From Heterocephalus glaber (lineage: Eukaryota; Chordata; Mammalia; Rodentia; Bathyergidae), in NCBI RefSeq assembly GCF_000247695.1, contig NW_004624732.1, positions 42,990,040 to 43,054,039 on the forward strand: DNA of 64,000 nucleotides, in the 5' to 3' direction. A program made the position numbers and the translations under genes. The notes under the pieces were generated by a model, which did not search any database, had not been told where the DNA came from, and saw only the letters and a program-made list of their open reading frames with translations. The first letter of the stretch is position 1. The number at the start of each line of letters is the position of its first letter. Positions 33,236 to 45,400 of this stretch are shown here, one piece after another.

Positions 33236-35735
33236 GGGGCACATTTCTAGTAGATTACAAATCATCTTCTCTTTTTAACTGTCACACTGCTATGTTAGTC
33301 ATGTTTGCAGCACTGGGTTCTTCTTTCCACCGTGTTTATCACAAGAGCAAGGAAGACATATGAAGATGAGTCGGATATAATGGGCAATGAGAACTAAGTT
33401 GTCTTACGTTCTCGTTCAAGTTCTAAAAATAATTGAGAAAATATCAAACTTTATTTACTCAACTCACCCATTATTAGAAGAATTTAAACACATGCATACT
33501 TCAATAATGAAAATTTCGCAAAATGCTCTCTGTGAGTCTGGAGAAATAGAGCAAAATCTCATTAATCTGAAAAACTTGTTTGGATCATATTTTCCCAGTA
33601 ACTGAGACCTTCTTCAAATATCAGAGATAGAATACATTTTTGGGGTGAAAACCCTCTAAATTTTTATCATATTCCCCATGATACACAGGAATGGTTATTG
33701 CCCTCAATGTTTATTGCATTGTAAGAAATAATTGAATCCTACATTGACATTTCCCAAAACTTTATAGAACACCACTCCTAGTTTTATCTGCCCCTTCTTT
33801 CTACATCTTATACTTCATTATGTACCAATTTAAAATTTTATTTCTATTTTCCTTTAAGTTGAGAAAACTATTTTCTTAAAATGATGTGTAAAATAAACAT
33901 TGGCAGCCCTTGAATGAAGATGATCTGAATAGTTCTTCTATAGGTAAAATGCAAGTGAACATGAACAATTAAAAAATTACAGTGAATTAAGATAGTTTCT
34001 TTACCTGGGAAATATTCATGGAAGATTTTGGAAATAATCATATTAGGGCATTGAAGTAATGTGGGGTAAAAGGAAAGGTTCTAAATATTCAGGCAGAAAT
34101 CAAATAAGAAGATCCTTTTTCTCCCTCCTACAACAATCAAAATCTATAAAACTGTTACAAATGCACTAGTGAGGTATTTTTTGTCTCGCACATTTTTATT
34201 AAATGATATTTGATAAATAAAATATCTGGGATTATTGAGGGCAAATTGTCAAACTCTGTATGGACAGACTGCACAGCCTATTCTCAAACCACAGACTGTG
34301 AGTGCTTTGAGACAGAAAGTCTGGAAACTTTTACAGAAATGTTACCGGCTGAATGCCTTTGCAGGAGAAGTCAGGCCTTGTTTGTGCTGCTGTGGCACGT
34401 GGCTGTATATTACTAAGCTTGGTTTGCAGATTTAGCACATTAAAAAATTAAAATGAAGCAGAACAGGAGAAAATGAGGCAGAATTTATAGCAAATAATAT
34501 ATTGTGTAGTATTTTTTTCAATATACTAATGCACAGTAACTGTATAGACTTAATTTTACATATGGGTTCAAGTTATCTCCCAAGTGTTCATTTTGATGTC
34601 CATATAAGATCCTTGAGGTAAGAGTTGGTCTAGCCCTAACTGGTATGGCAAATAGACCAGAAAACTATAGTGGCTCATCCAAAACAGACATTTGGATCTT
34701 GACATAAATGTTTCTAGAAATAATATAAGTTGGAGGTTCTTGGATAGGCAGCTCTCACCTAGGCAGTGACTAAGGAACCCTGGCCCCTTTCATCTTATGA
34801 ATCTACTTGCTCTGATGCCTCCATTTTTCTCCAAAATCTGACACGTAAAAAGCAAGTGTAGAGAGGCGGCATAGCACTTACTTAAAAATCTTGTCCCAGA
34901 AATGATAACCATTTTGTCCCATCACCCTCCAACAACTAGAACTCATAAACATGGGAGATGAGGTCCAGTTGTATAACAATTTGAGAAAGGAAAATGCAGC
35001 ATTCTTAGGTGTGTTATTCATTAAGTTATTTTGGAGCTTATCTCCAACAAAGAAGTACCAATCCCATGAATATGACAGCAGCACCACCAATGGTATAAAT
35101 ATATCAATGAACATCTTAAAATTTTGTGTGCTATATTTGACTCCACTTAGGACCATGAGTAAGGCCCTCAATAAGATCTTCAAGACAGTGCTATCATTTG
35201 TATTTTGAAAATAATGGATTATTTTGGTAAAATTCTAAATGGGTAAATTTTATAAGAAACAAAATACTGATTATATGTTGCTGAAGTGTCACTTCAAATC
35301 ACCAAACACAAAGAGCATATATCCATAAATGGATATTTAATATTTGTATAATTTTCACAATTTAGACCTTAGATCTTAATCAAGAAAGCTATTAAATGTC
35401 TCTACAAAAATATATTTTGAAGATAAAATAAAAAACAGCATATTTATCAGACTTGTCAGTGTACCACTTTCTTAAAGGTCACAAGAGCATTAATAAAGAA
35501 AACAACAGTCAACTGTAGTAATGTGTAGAAAAATTGACTCTACAGATGGTTATGATCACTGGATAGATGGGTAAGATACACATATTACCACAATTGTTTC
35601 TTAAGAATTTTTTCATCCCTAATACATGTGGCAGAGAACATTTTTAATGACAAAACTGTTTCATAATTAAGACTTTAATATGAATTCAGCAACACTTATG
35701 GGTTGTAAAGAGTTCAGTGTCCCAGTGACTTCGTG
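33236..35735. other. Unassigned sequence
   Basis: No repeat recognised. 34210-34435 has two overlapping plus frames (68 and 66 codons) and is less AT-rich. 34878-35208 is open on both strands (101 codons minus, 85 codons plus). Neither resembles a protein family I can name. Confidence 0.4.
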
Positions 35736-35860
35736 GGTTATAGATATATACACACGTGTGTGTGTGGATATATGTGGAGATAGATGTAATATAGGGAGGT
35801 AGATAGATAGGTAAGTAGATGGATAAAGATAGATACAGATAGTATGTGCTTTAAAAATTT
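35736..35860. repeat. Mixed TG / GATA simple repeat
   Basis: A short acacgtgtgtgtgtg block followed by degenerate gata/gtag units to about 35850. Confidence 0.9.
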
Positions 35861-35947
35861 TAAGTGTAAATATGATCTCATTTGGTTAATCCAATCAAGC
35901 ACTGGCTAAAGTAAGTATATATGACAAGTAGTTGGAATAAATCTGTA

Positions 35948-36153
35948 TTATGACTTATATCTAGACGTCTCCCCAAAGCCTCCTGTGCTCATAGGTGGGG
36001 CTTTGGGGAGTTGACTGAATATGGCTGTGTAACACTGAATTAGTCCACCCACAGGTGTATAGCTGGGTGTGATGCTGTGAGGTGAGGCCTCTACTAACTG
36101 GAAGCCAAAATGAACTTCCCCTCCTTTCACTTGTGGGTGTCAGGTATTGTTTT
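35948..36153 (+). mobile_element. MaLR LTR, internally deleted
   Basis: Plus-strand LTR of the same family as its neighbour. The start (tatgacttatatctagacg) and the 3' portion (gaagccaaaatgaac...gtgggtgtcaggtattg) are present, but the middle block between about 36095 and 36100 is missing compared with the adjoining copy. The polyadenylation signal has decayed to aatgaa. The last 25 or so bases of the LTR are also missing where it meets the next element. Confidence 0.8.
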
Positions 36154-36593
36154 TGTTATTTTTTCATCACTGAGACACAATACCGGACACCCACACATGA
36201 AAGAGGAGGAATTTATTTTGGCTCACAGTTTGTAGATGTTTCATTCCATTGTCCGTTGGCTCCAAGGCAGGGAGGCCTCGCACAGGGGCATGGCAGAGGA
36301 GAAAGAGCTCATGGCACGGCAGGCAGGAAACCACGAGTGGTGAAAGGAAGAAGAGGGATATATATGTATATATATCTATACTGTTCCATGCCATGCCCAC
36401 AGAGACACTCCACTCCCACCAGGCTTCACCTCTTAACATCACACCCAGCTATGAACTCATCAGTGGACTAATCCAGTATCACACACCCATGATCCAGTGT
36501 CACCCATGACTCAGTATCACACATCCATGAGGCAGTCACTTCACCTATGAGCAAATGAGGCTTTGGGGGAACATCTAGATATAAGCCATGACA
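36154..36593 (-). mobile_element. MaLR LTR, antisense
   Basis: Near-complete minus-strand LTR ending in ..gccatgaca at the right (tgtcatggc.. on the minus strand). The aataaa signal complement is at about 36211-36217. Contains a TA-rich run (36358-36380) and a small triplicated segment at 36473-36532. It abuts the previous LTR with no spacer, tail to tail. Frames of 129, 91 and 86 codons in 36082-36509 are all LTR-derived and carry no known protein. Confidence 0.85.
36473..36532. repeat. Three-unit tandem repeat inside an LTR
   Basis: Units of 21, 18 and 21 bp at 36473-36493, 36494-36511 and 36512-36532, all of the form cagt-a/g-tcac...ccatga. Confidence 0.85.
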
Positions 36594-36804
36594 CTCTGTG
36601 TTTAGTTTTAGGTTCAGAGATTTACTATTAGCAAGACTCTGAATGTATTTCTGCAACTGCCAAATAGATACAGTATCTTCTACTCAGACATCTTGACATG
36701 ACCCCTTAAGATAATGTATATCAAATGCCCGCTCACTGCATACACTGTGTTTCATATTCTCCTTTTCTGTGTGAGTCTACATTTAAAATATCACCCCTAA
36801 AAAA

Positions 36805-36937
36805 GCTGGATGTGGTGGTGCATGCCTGTAATCCTAGCTGTAGGGAGACTGAGGTAGGGTCAGTCTGTGCTACATAGTGAGTTCAAGGCCAACCTAAACA
36901 ACATAGAGAAACTCTGTCTCAAAAATCTAAGTAAAAT
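36805..36937 (+). mobile_element. B1 SINE
   Basis: Plus-strand 7SL-derived B1: gctggatgtggtggtgcatg head with A-box, cctgtaatcctagct, gagttcaaggccaacct with B-box, agaaactctgtctc end and a short A-rich tail. Target duplications aaaatatcac-c/t-cc at 36785-36797 and 36938-36950 (one mismatch). A B1 of this shape is specific to rodents. Confidence 0.93.
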
Positions 36938-36950
36938 AAAATATCACTCC

Positions 36951-38200
36951 AACCGTGATTAGTAGCAGTAACCCCTATACTCAAGACATTGTAGGAGAGG
37001 ACCTTTAATGCAACTAACAGTCAGATTTTACTTTTTTCCTCCAAGTTAGTTTTTGTTAAATTTTCACATAAAAAACTATAGCAAGGTATAAATAATACTT
37101 CTTGCTCTGACTAAAAATAATTCTGACACTTTATATTCTTTTTGAAAATTTTAGTCCAATGTGGTGTGAAATTCTGGGCTGAAAATCTGCATTTCTGGTG
37201 AAAAATACTTATTTAACTTAGTGGCACAGATATTATGGAAGTTGGGAAGTAATTCTATTTTGTGATTTTTCTGACAAAAATTGCTTGGAAGAGGAAGGAG
37301 ATCAGAGATTTTTCAGTTTGCCTATGACTAAATTCTTTCAGGTTGTGAAATACCACCCCTTTCCCAATAGATAGCTGAACTAATATATTATATTTACATA
37401 TCCGTTCCTTTCATTTGAACTCAAGAGGAAAAGTCTTGCTTTGTCACAAAAATGACATTTTTATTTAAAAAATTACTCAGTTGAATGAGCTTGACCTTGT
37501 ATAAACTCTTGCAGTTTTATAATCTAACTTATTTTTAATTGATGAGGTTAAACATAATGGCATATAATCTCAATGATAAATATAAAACTACAATCACAAG
37601 GTAAATATGCACATTCACATGATGCTAGAATCAGCCTTATTTTTTCCTTGTTCATTTAATTCTTTCCAGGAAGTTGGGCTAAAAGTATGATCAGTCCAAA
37701 AGCCTTTCAGTTTTATGGATACATCAGAATCATAATTTAAGTTGTGTTTGAACCATATGAAATGGCTAACCTTATAGATTTCAAAAGGTTAGATAATGAC
37801 CCTTCTAATATCTTAGAAACCATGACACTTTCCAAATCAAAATTAAATATAATAGAAAATTATAAAACCAAAATAGCTTAGATAAAGCAAACTTGAGACA
37901 CAACCAATCTCCTTTTTACAGTGTTTCAACTGCTAATTAACTCTCTGGAAAATATAAATCTCCAATATGAAGGAATTAAGAGGACATCAATGCTTTACGG
38001 GAAACTGGACCTTCTATACAAATGAAATTAGAGCAACTGTTATAAACAAATTGAGAGTGATTTAAAATATATAAATATCATTTAGTGTCATGAATCTGCC
38101 AATCAAATAAAGCTCGTGGACACTATATTCTTTAAGAAATTCTATAAATAATTAAAAGAGGAAATCCAATTGAAATAGTAGGAAACAGAGAGGTAAACTG
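36951..38200. other. Unassigned AT-rich sequence
   Basis: No gene or repeat recognised. Confidence 0.45.
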
Positions 38201-38256
38201 GAGAAGGGAAGGTGGAAGGGTGAGCGTGGGAGGGAGGGGCGTCTACGCACCGATTC
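38201..38256. other. G-rich patch with a G-quadruplex-type motif
   Basis: G-runs at 38218-38220, 38228-38230, 38232-38234 and 38236-38239 with loops of 7, 1 and 1 bases fit the usual G3+N1-7 rule. Isolated in AT-rich sequence; includes CpGs. Confidence 0.75.
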
Positions 38257-38764
38257 CCAGAGATGAATGCAATAATTATGTATTGCAGACACATACTACT
38301 ACCAAAATGATATCATCTTAATATATATGTCATACATCTTACAAATAATTTATTGTATTATAAAAACAGTTTGTGAGAGATACCTAGATTGAATTTTTAA
38401 CTAACGTTTGGTTTTACAAATTTTTTTGGCAAAAATAAATTTTTTCAAACACCTGTTTTATGATTGTTTCATTAAAAACTGTTGGAACAATCTCAGGAAC
38501 ATTATTGGGCACTCTGTGAATCTCTTATATAAGGATATTCAGCTTTTACTCAAGTGAAAATGATACATTAAGGTAGAACAATGCCTTAATAGCTATATTA
38601 AAAATGGGAGGAGACATAGGAAATATTTCTGAGACTTATGGGAAGAGCTTGAAGAGAATAGTTCTGATTATAGTGCTCAGATTATCAGAGATGGGGAGAG
38701 AATGCTACCTATTTAGAGGAGGGGAAATCCAGAAACGTATTTAGATCATGGGATTAATCTAGTT
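38257..38764. other. Unassigned sequence
   Basis: AT-rich; nothing recognised. Confidence 0.45.
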
Positions 38765-38975
38765 AAATCTGTTTGAATCTTTGCTCTATCATTCATTAGC
38801 AATTTGATTATGACTACATTTAACCCATGTATCAATCATCAATTACATTGTCTGATAAGTAGAACTGATAATAATGTATAATAGCACTACATCTCAGATG
38901 TACAAAATAGATTATATATGTAAATTGCCTTATACAAAGTTTGGCACCGTACCCAGTGTCTGACTAAAAGCTATT
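38765..38975 (-). repeat. MIR SINE, antisense, split by an ID-like SINE
   Basis: Antisense MIR blocks (ctctatcattcattagcaattt, then gttaggcacc-like ggcaccgtacccagtgtctgac, and the agctattattatt end) are in the right order. The ID-like SINE entered within this last block, duplicating aaaagctatt. Confidence 0.65.
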
Positions 38976-39075
38976 ATTATTATTATTATTTTTTTTTTTT
39001 TGGTACCAAGGATCTAACTCAGGTCCTTGTGCTTGCAAGTCAGGCAGCAGAACCACTGGGCTAAATCCCCGGCCC
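38976..39075 (-). mobile_element. tRNA-derived ID-like SINE
   Basis: Reverse copy preceded by ATT repeats and a T run. Target duplication aaaagctatt at 38966-38975 and 39076-39085. The loop (gcttgcaagtcaggcagcag) belongs to the same subfamily as 16019 rather than to the cgcaaaccact-type copies. Confidence 0.9.
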
Positions 39076-39330
39076 AAAAGCTATTGATCTTTATTATTAC
39101 ATTTAGAGGAGGGTACTTCAGTCAGGTGTCACTGACCTGGAGACAACCAGAACTTTCCTTGGGTAAAAGAGATCTAGGTTTTAAATCCAAGTCTCCATTC
39201 AATTCAGCCACCTCAGTAGGAGTAGGAGTTTATTTTCTTGAGTGGAAATAGCTCTTGGGTTGTATTTTTTTTTTTTTAACCCATTTTTCCCACCTTCATG
39301 CCAATATCTCAACAACCTGCTCACTCCTTA

Positions 39331-39914
39331 TATTGGTTTTCTAGTGCTGCATAAACAATCACCACAAACTTGACAGCTTAAATAAAGCGAAACACATTCT
39401 CTCTCTCATAGTTTCCTTGCACAGGAGCCTCAGCAGAGCCCAGCTGAGTCCAGGAGCTCTCCTAAGGCCTCTCTCAATGTGACAATAAGGCTGTGGTCTC
39501 TTCTAAGGATCAAAATCTTCTGCCAAGTGCACTGGGTGTTGGGAGAATAAAATTCCCCTTGGTTGTGACTGAGGCTGTGGGTCCTGGCAGTTCATTGCAT
39601 GCTATGTGTTTTCTTCAAGGCCAGTGGAAAGAATATTCCTCTTGCTTCCAGTCTTTCCCTCAGGGAACTACTGGTTATCTTTTTAAGTGTGCCTTTGGTT
39701 AGCTAATGTCCACACAATGTAATCAACCCTTTGATCAATCAAATTCAAAGCCTTTGAGACCTTAATGACTTCTTCAAATTAACTTTACCTAATCACAGAG
39801 TGATATTCAACAATATTCACAGGTTCTGTCTATAGTGAAGAGAGACAATTTTACTGAGTTTTTATGCCAGAAGTATACAATTTTGGAAACCATATTAGAA
39901 TTCTGCCTACCACA
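39331..39914 (-). mobile_element. MLT1-like MaLR LTR, antisense
   Basis: Left end (ttggttttctagtgctgcataa..caatcaccacaaacttg..agcttaaa) and right end (..gaattctgcctaccaca) match the two ends of antisense MaLR LTRs such as MLT1. The interior matches only loosely. About 580 bp, longer than a usual MLT1, so an insertion or a different subfamily is possible. No clear 5-bp duplication. Frames at 39027-39251 and 39493-39702 are not genes. Confidence 0.65.
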
Positions 39915-40028
39915 TCATGAGACAACTTCAACTAAATAAAGAGCCTCTCATTTGGCAATTATGCATAAAATTTAAATTCTAAGGCTTAGTAAACACAGCA
40001 AAATAATGTGATCAAGATGCAACTGAAG

Positions 40029-40110
40029 GAGCCGGGGTGGTAGCCCGGTGGTAGAGTCTGCTTTGCCTACAGGAGGCCCTGGGTTAATGCCCAACATGCC
40101 CTCCACAAAG
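40029..40110 (+). mobile_element. Atypical tRNA-like SINE
   Basis: A tRNA-type head (gccggggtggtagcccggtgg, tagagtctgctttgcc, aggaggccctgggttaatgccca) with B-box-like gggttaatgcc. It differs from the main ID-like family in the anticodon-loop region and lacks an A-tail. Possibly an older or distinct tRNA-derived SINE. Confidence 0.6.
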
Positions 40111-42120
40111 AGGAGTTCAGACTCCTGTCGAGCCATGCATTTTGATCAGAATCTCCCATCCATATTATAAAGTGAAGAGTAAAAGAGGTTGACCTGGAAG
40201 TACTTGGGTAATATTTTCAATGTGAGAGGAGAGATTAAAAAGAAAAACTTTGCCCTTTATCCATTCAAGAAAAATATCCAACACCTCCTGAAAAACTGAC
40301 AATTCTAACCACTTGACCTATAAAAGACAGGACCAAGGGAGGGAAACATTGTAGTTTCTTGATTAGGCAGCAAGTAAAACAAAATTAGAGTATTTTCTTT
40401 TTCCCATGGTATCATTCTTATGCTGCAATAAGTTACAATCAAGTGAGAAGTCATTGAAATTTATTTATGGATTCCTAAATTTGTTGAAATGGGTTAATCC
40501 ATTTTAGTCTTTCATGAACATGGAACTAGATACAGTTTTATATCTTTCTTAGAGAAAACAATATAATTCATAAACCTATTCCCCAAAAAGCTATATTTAA
40601 GCATCATTTGAGAAGAGATAATATATAAACTTTGGACTGAGAGCTTTTATAAAAGATATTTTAAATCTTCTAGGTGATTTGCTATGTTTTAGGACTATGG
40701 TATAGCTGTGGTTTGGCAGACAGTAGAGAAACAGAGTGGAAATGAAGTTACAGTGGCTACAATGTAAATAAAAGTAGCCATCCTGGAAGTAGAGTTAAAT
40801 CTTACTTGAATTTTCATCTTACACTTTTATTTCATGCTCTATTAAAATGTTTAACTTTCTTTGTGCATTTGACTAGCACCACAAATAAAAGCAAACAGGG
40901 ACACTTCCTGCAGTCATATGGGTCTGTGATGGGACTGTAGGTGTGTTACTAGCTTTCTGAACCTTTCCAGACTTCTGTCGTTTTCTAAAAATCTGTAAAA
41001 CAAAAATAATTGTATACACTTGCAACATTGGGTTGATAAGAAAACACACAATCATACATACAATGCATACAATGTACTGTATACACTAGAAAGAGCTGTG
41101 GTGACTATTATAATTGCAAATCTGTATGCTGCCCTTGGCATGCTAGATTGTTTTAAATTAGAAAATGATTTTTAAAAAGCATCTCTGTTGAGTTGTCATG
41201 AAATAGTAGAGTGTGTGATAACTGCAAAATCATTGAGTAAATTGTGAGAGAAGAAGGACTATGATAATTACTTGGCTTCAAAACCATGTACGATCTTATT
41301 ATTCCATGACAATATTGAGTGAACTTTCTAGGAAAAAAACCCCTAATTCTACTTTCTTAATTTATCTCTTTATACTTAGCCATATCTTTAAATAAAAGAT
41401 AAATAAATAAACCAAGGGGAATGGATAAGGAAAATATTATGTTAAATGTAAGTGCTGGTGTTTTGTTGCTAGTGAAATTTGTATTAGGCTGTGAGCTTCC
41501 TGGCAGCCAGGAAAATGAAGAAAAAGTAATTTAAAGTGAAAACATTTTATTTCATAATTTTCTTTGTATGTTACAGAATTTCCAGAGAAATTTTCATCTG
41601 TCCTTCACAGTCTATCTTTATTCCTTAAAATTTAACCACAAAATTCCTAATAAAAAAATGTCAAAGCATGCTGGAATTTTGGCCAATATATAGAAAAACA
41701 CATACATAACAAAAATCCAGGTTATATAGATGCCATTCCTAGTACTTTACTCTGATGAAAACAGGTGTAGTATGCAAAAGATTTGCCTGAAATCCCAGAG
41801 TCAAGAAAATTTAGTTCAAACCCAGCCATGCCAAAGTGAGTGTAGACAAATAAGTTCATTTGCCTGCCAGCTATCTACTAATATTTTAAATAAAGGGACT
41901 GGATTAGGCTAGTGCCAACTTGTGGTAGAACTATGCTCACAGTCAGGCCTGGTGTAGAGGTTGGCCCCTGTGAATGTTTTCAGGATGAATTCTACTCCTC
42001 TATGATGATGAGGGCCTCATTTAGGTAGTATGATGGCTAAGTAGTGGTAGTAAATGTAAATTTTTGATATTTCTCAGTGAAAAGAGGGCAAATGGAAGCA
42101 ATAAGATCTATAGGCACATA
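40111..42120. other. Unassigned sequence
   Basis: No gene or repeat recognised. Confidence 0.45.
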
Positions 42121-42272
42121 TTAGGGTTTCTCAACTTGGATGCACAAATTTTAGAGCAGATAATTTTGGGGGGGAGGTGTGACTGTCTTACACATTGCAG
42201 AATCCCTGAATTCCATTCCCTTTATGCTAGGAGCACTGTCCCCGAAGTTGTGACTGAAATTTTATCCAGATA
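42121..42272 (+). mobile_element. MER5-type hAT-Charlie DNA transposon
   Basis: Begins with ttagggtttctcaac (hAT terminal repeat form cagggtttctcaac), then gcagataattttg, a g-run with tgtgactgtcttacacattgcag, tgctaggagcactgtcccc and gttgtgact..., all in MER5A order. The 3' terminal repeat is missing. Non-autonomous and long inactive; the 70-codon frame 42064-42276 is chance. Confidence 0.82.
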
Positions 42273-42307
42273 TTAATATCCAAATTGATAAACATTGATA
42301 TTAACTG

Positions 42308-42400
42308 GGGTGTTTGTGTGTGTGTGTGTCTGTGAATGAGTGTGTGTGTGTGTAGATGATTCACAGATGGATGGAGAGATAGATAGATATTTGTCTATCA
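42308..42400. repeat. TG tract and short GATA run
   Basis: Two TG blocks (about 42311-42331 and 42340-42353) and a small gatagata cluster near 42378-42390. The His/Thr-rich minus frame 42273-42518 arises from the TG tract. Confidence 0.95.
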
Positions 42401-45400
42401 CATAGGATTTGCTTCTATTGGACTTTGAACAAATATGTAAGATCAATAATTTTAAATTATGGTTTCTCTGTTCTCCAGTGCCATGCCAAATAATTAACAC
42501 AATTAGCCCTATGGTCACATCTTATTTTGAACATAGCATGACTACAGTCTAAAAGGATAGTGTTTCCCAAAAGTTACAGCTAATGTACTGCATTGCATTG
42601 CTTGTGGTTCTTGATAAAATCATGCAAACACAAGCAATCTGATGTTATTTTTTTGTTTACAGTATTACTGTGTTGTTTTGGTTAACAGAATGAAAAACAG
42701 TACTGTAATACTACAAGTAAAAATGTTTTATTCTTAGTTTGTTTCATCAATAAAAGCTGACATTTTTGCAAGAAAGATGTTATACTATTGAAATTAACTC
42801 TTAGTCAATTGTAAATAATTGTATTATATTGGTATGTTATCATGAAGATTAGAAATCATTTCCTACAGAATCATGTTTTTGCTTCCTCAGCACTGTTTCA
42901 ATTGAGAGGAATTTGAATGAAGTGCATCTCATTACTAACATAAAGTAGATGGAGCTTGAATAATTTTTATATTTATTTTCCATGGATGGCTATTACATTT
43001 CTTATCCTATCTATCCAAATTTTATAAAATAAATTGTTTTAATCCATTCTTTGGAGAGGAGCAATGAATTTATTTTTGCAAAAGCTATGCATCTGAATAT
43101 ACTGTAATATACATAAAGCTCTGTTAACATGGTTATTTATATAAAAAGTGTAGCTGCCTTACCTTTTATTTAATTTACATACTTTATTTACTTTCTGACA
43201 GGTTCTTCTCTTTGCATTTTTATTTACATACCAAAAATGTCTCTTCAGATAAGTCAACTAAAACTTTAATGTGCTGTATAATTTAAAACTCCATAAAATG
43301 TTTTATGAATTATATAGTTTTATATGAATTCTAGGCTGATGATTCAGAATTTTGGTACTGCTTCATCAATGAATCCTATAAAATAACATGATATGTCTTA
43401 AATATGATGGCAAGTAGAGTATTTTCTTTTGTTTGTGATCATGTTTAAGAAGAATTATAAAATTTATGCTCAATTTGTTTCAAATAAGGAACACATCTTT
43501 GGCTATTTTTAAGGATTATTTTTTCTGAACATAGCATTATGAACTTCACATCAAGAATCTCAGATCTTTTGAGATTTTTGGTCTATTTGCTTTGACTTAT
43601 ACAAAAGATTGTTATTTTTCTACTGAAATGTTGGAAACAATAATTTTCTTTATTTATTACGCTGTAGCCGAGACCACTCACAAGTCAAGAAATAAGGACA
43701 CATATACATCCAAATATAGACAGATTTAGAAATGGACTTTAGAAATAAAAACTTAACTTTCTTACTCTCTTTTTTGCTGTTTAGCTTTGATAAGCATGTT
43801 TTGTATTTGTATAGCCCACCATTCATATTCTTGGGAGTTCATGATATAAATAATTTGAAAAATTTCATTCAGTTACCCCAAATTATTCTAGTCATTATGG
43901 ATGATTCATGAGAGGATTAATCTCTTGGATGTGACATCAAGCTAGAGAGGAAAGACACCACCTATCATATCATTTGCAGTTAGGAACATGCTGCATATCT
44001 TTAAGCTTTACTTAAAGTGCTTATAGTAATTGGGTGTGGATGCCTTAGCTGTGTTAAAACCCAAACAGCAATATGGGAGAGTGTAGTTTGTTTTTTAAAT
44101 GTGCAAGGAAGAAAAATTAGTGAAATCTGTTTAAGTCACAAAACTGCCTCATTCAGGACCCAATTCAGCAGCATGGAAAAAGTAACTCAAGTTAACTGTA
44201 CTCTTAGCATATGTCTAAGCTCACAAATTTCAATTCACTTCAAATTTCTTTCTTCCCCCATGGTTCTGCTCTCAAAGAAAAGAGAAACAAAGATAACAAA
44301 CTGGCTCAACACTACATTAGCAATAGAATCTTTTAAGGTTTTCAAAATAAAAAATGTGTCCAGTTGCAGCCAAGTTCCTTTGTGCTCTGGAACGGTGGTA
44401 TACATGGAGAATTGTGCATATTTTTAATAGGTTATTCCTCTTCCCTGACTCTTCACCCTGTACCCCTGCTACTGGCATGTACAATTACACATATGCATAT
44501 GGAGCTAAGGGTATAATGTATTTTGATTTTATTCATGCAAGTAAAATTTGAGGGAAGAAACAAGACTAAGCTAATGAACAATAGATTTAGGAATTATACC
44601 GAGATTGTGGCTTAGTAACCTAAATTGCACCATAATCCTTCAAAGGATTACAGTGCTTCGATAGAAAAAAATGATCTCTCTTTCTATAATGGCATCTCTG
44701 TAGAAGAGGATATTATTGGATATGAGCTGTATGGTAGCAGCAGATATTTTTCTCTGCCTTTCACCAATTCGGACTGGTTCTCAGATACCTCTGAAAAGTA
44801 GCTCTGAAGAATTAGTCTTCATTTATAATCAAACATTCTTGAATAACATTTTCTTCCAATTTTGTTTTAAAGGTCTAACATTTGATCGTATGTTTTCTTT
44901 AGTTAACTTTCTATATTATATAGCAATCTCTGCAGTTTTTTTTTTCAAAGATAAAAAAGAAAAAACCATGCTCAAAAATGTAGAAGTTATTTTTGCAGTA
45001 ACGTATGTCATGATTTTTAAACATTCAGGCCTTTAAACTTTTTTTATAGTGTATGTTCTTGCCAATCCCAGCACAGTTCTACAAAGTAAAATATTTGGCA
45101 GGGAATTCATATTAACAGATGGAACAAGAAATTAACACGTTTTTGCTTCGCTAATTCACAGTTCTTTTAATACGTTAATTCTAAATCACCTGTTCTGACT
45201 TTGACAGGCTACAGACACCTGTTTGGGGTAATATTCTGCAGCTAATTATTACATGAGAAATTAAGTTTTCAACAAAAGGGGTTCTGTGTGAAATTGTCAT
45301 AGTTAACAAATTAGTAATATCAAATACATACAAATATACTTCTTAATGTCTTAATTTAAATACAGTTAATCTACTACTTATCTTTCAAGAATGGTATATG

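Noticed and set aside
36082..36509. Three frames of 86-129 codons on both strands
   Set aside because: All fall inside the tail-to-tail MaLR LTR pair and translate LTR sequence.
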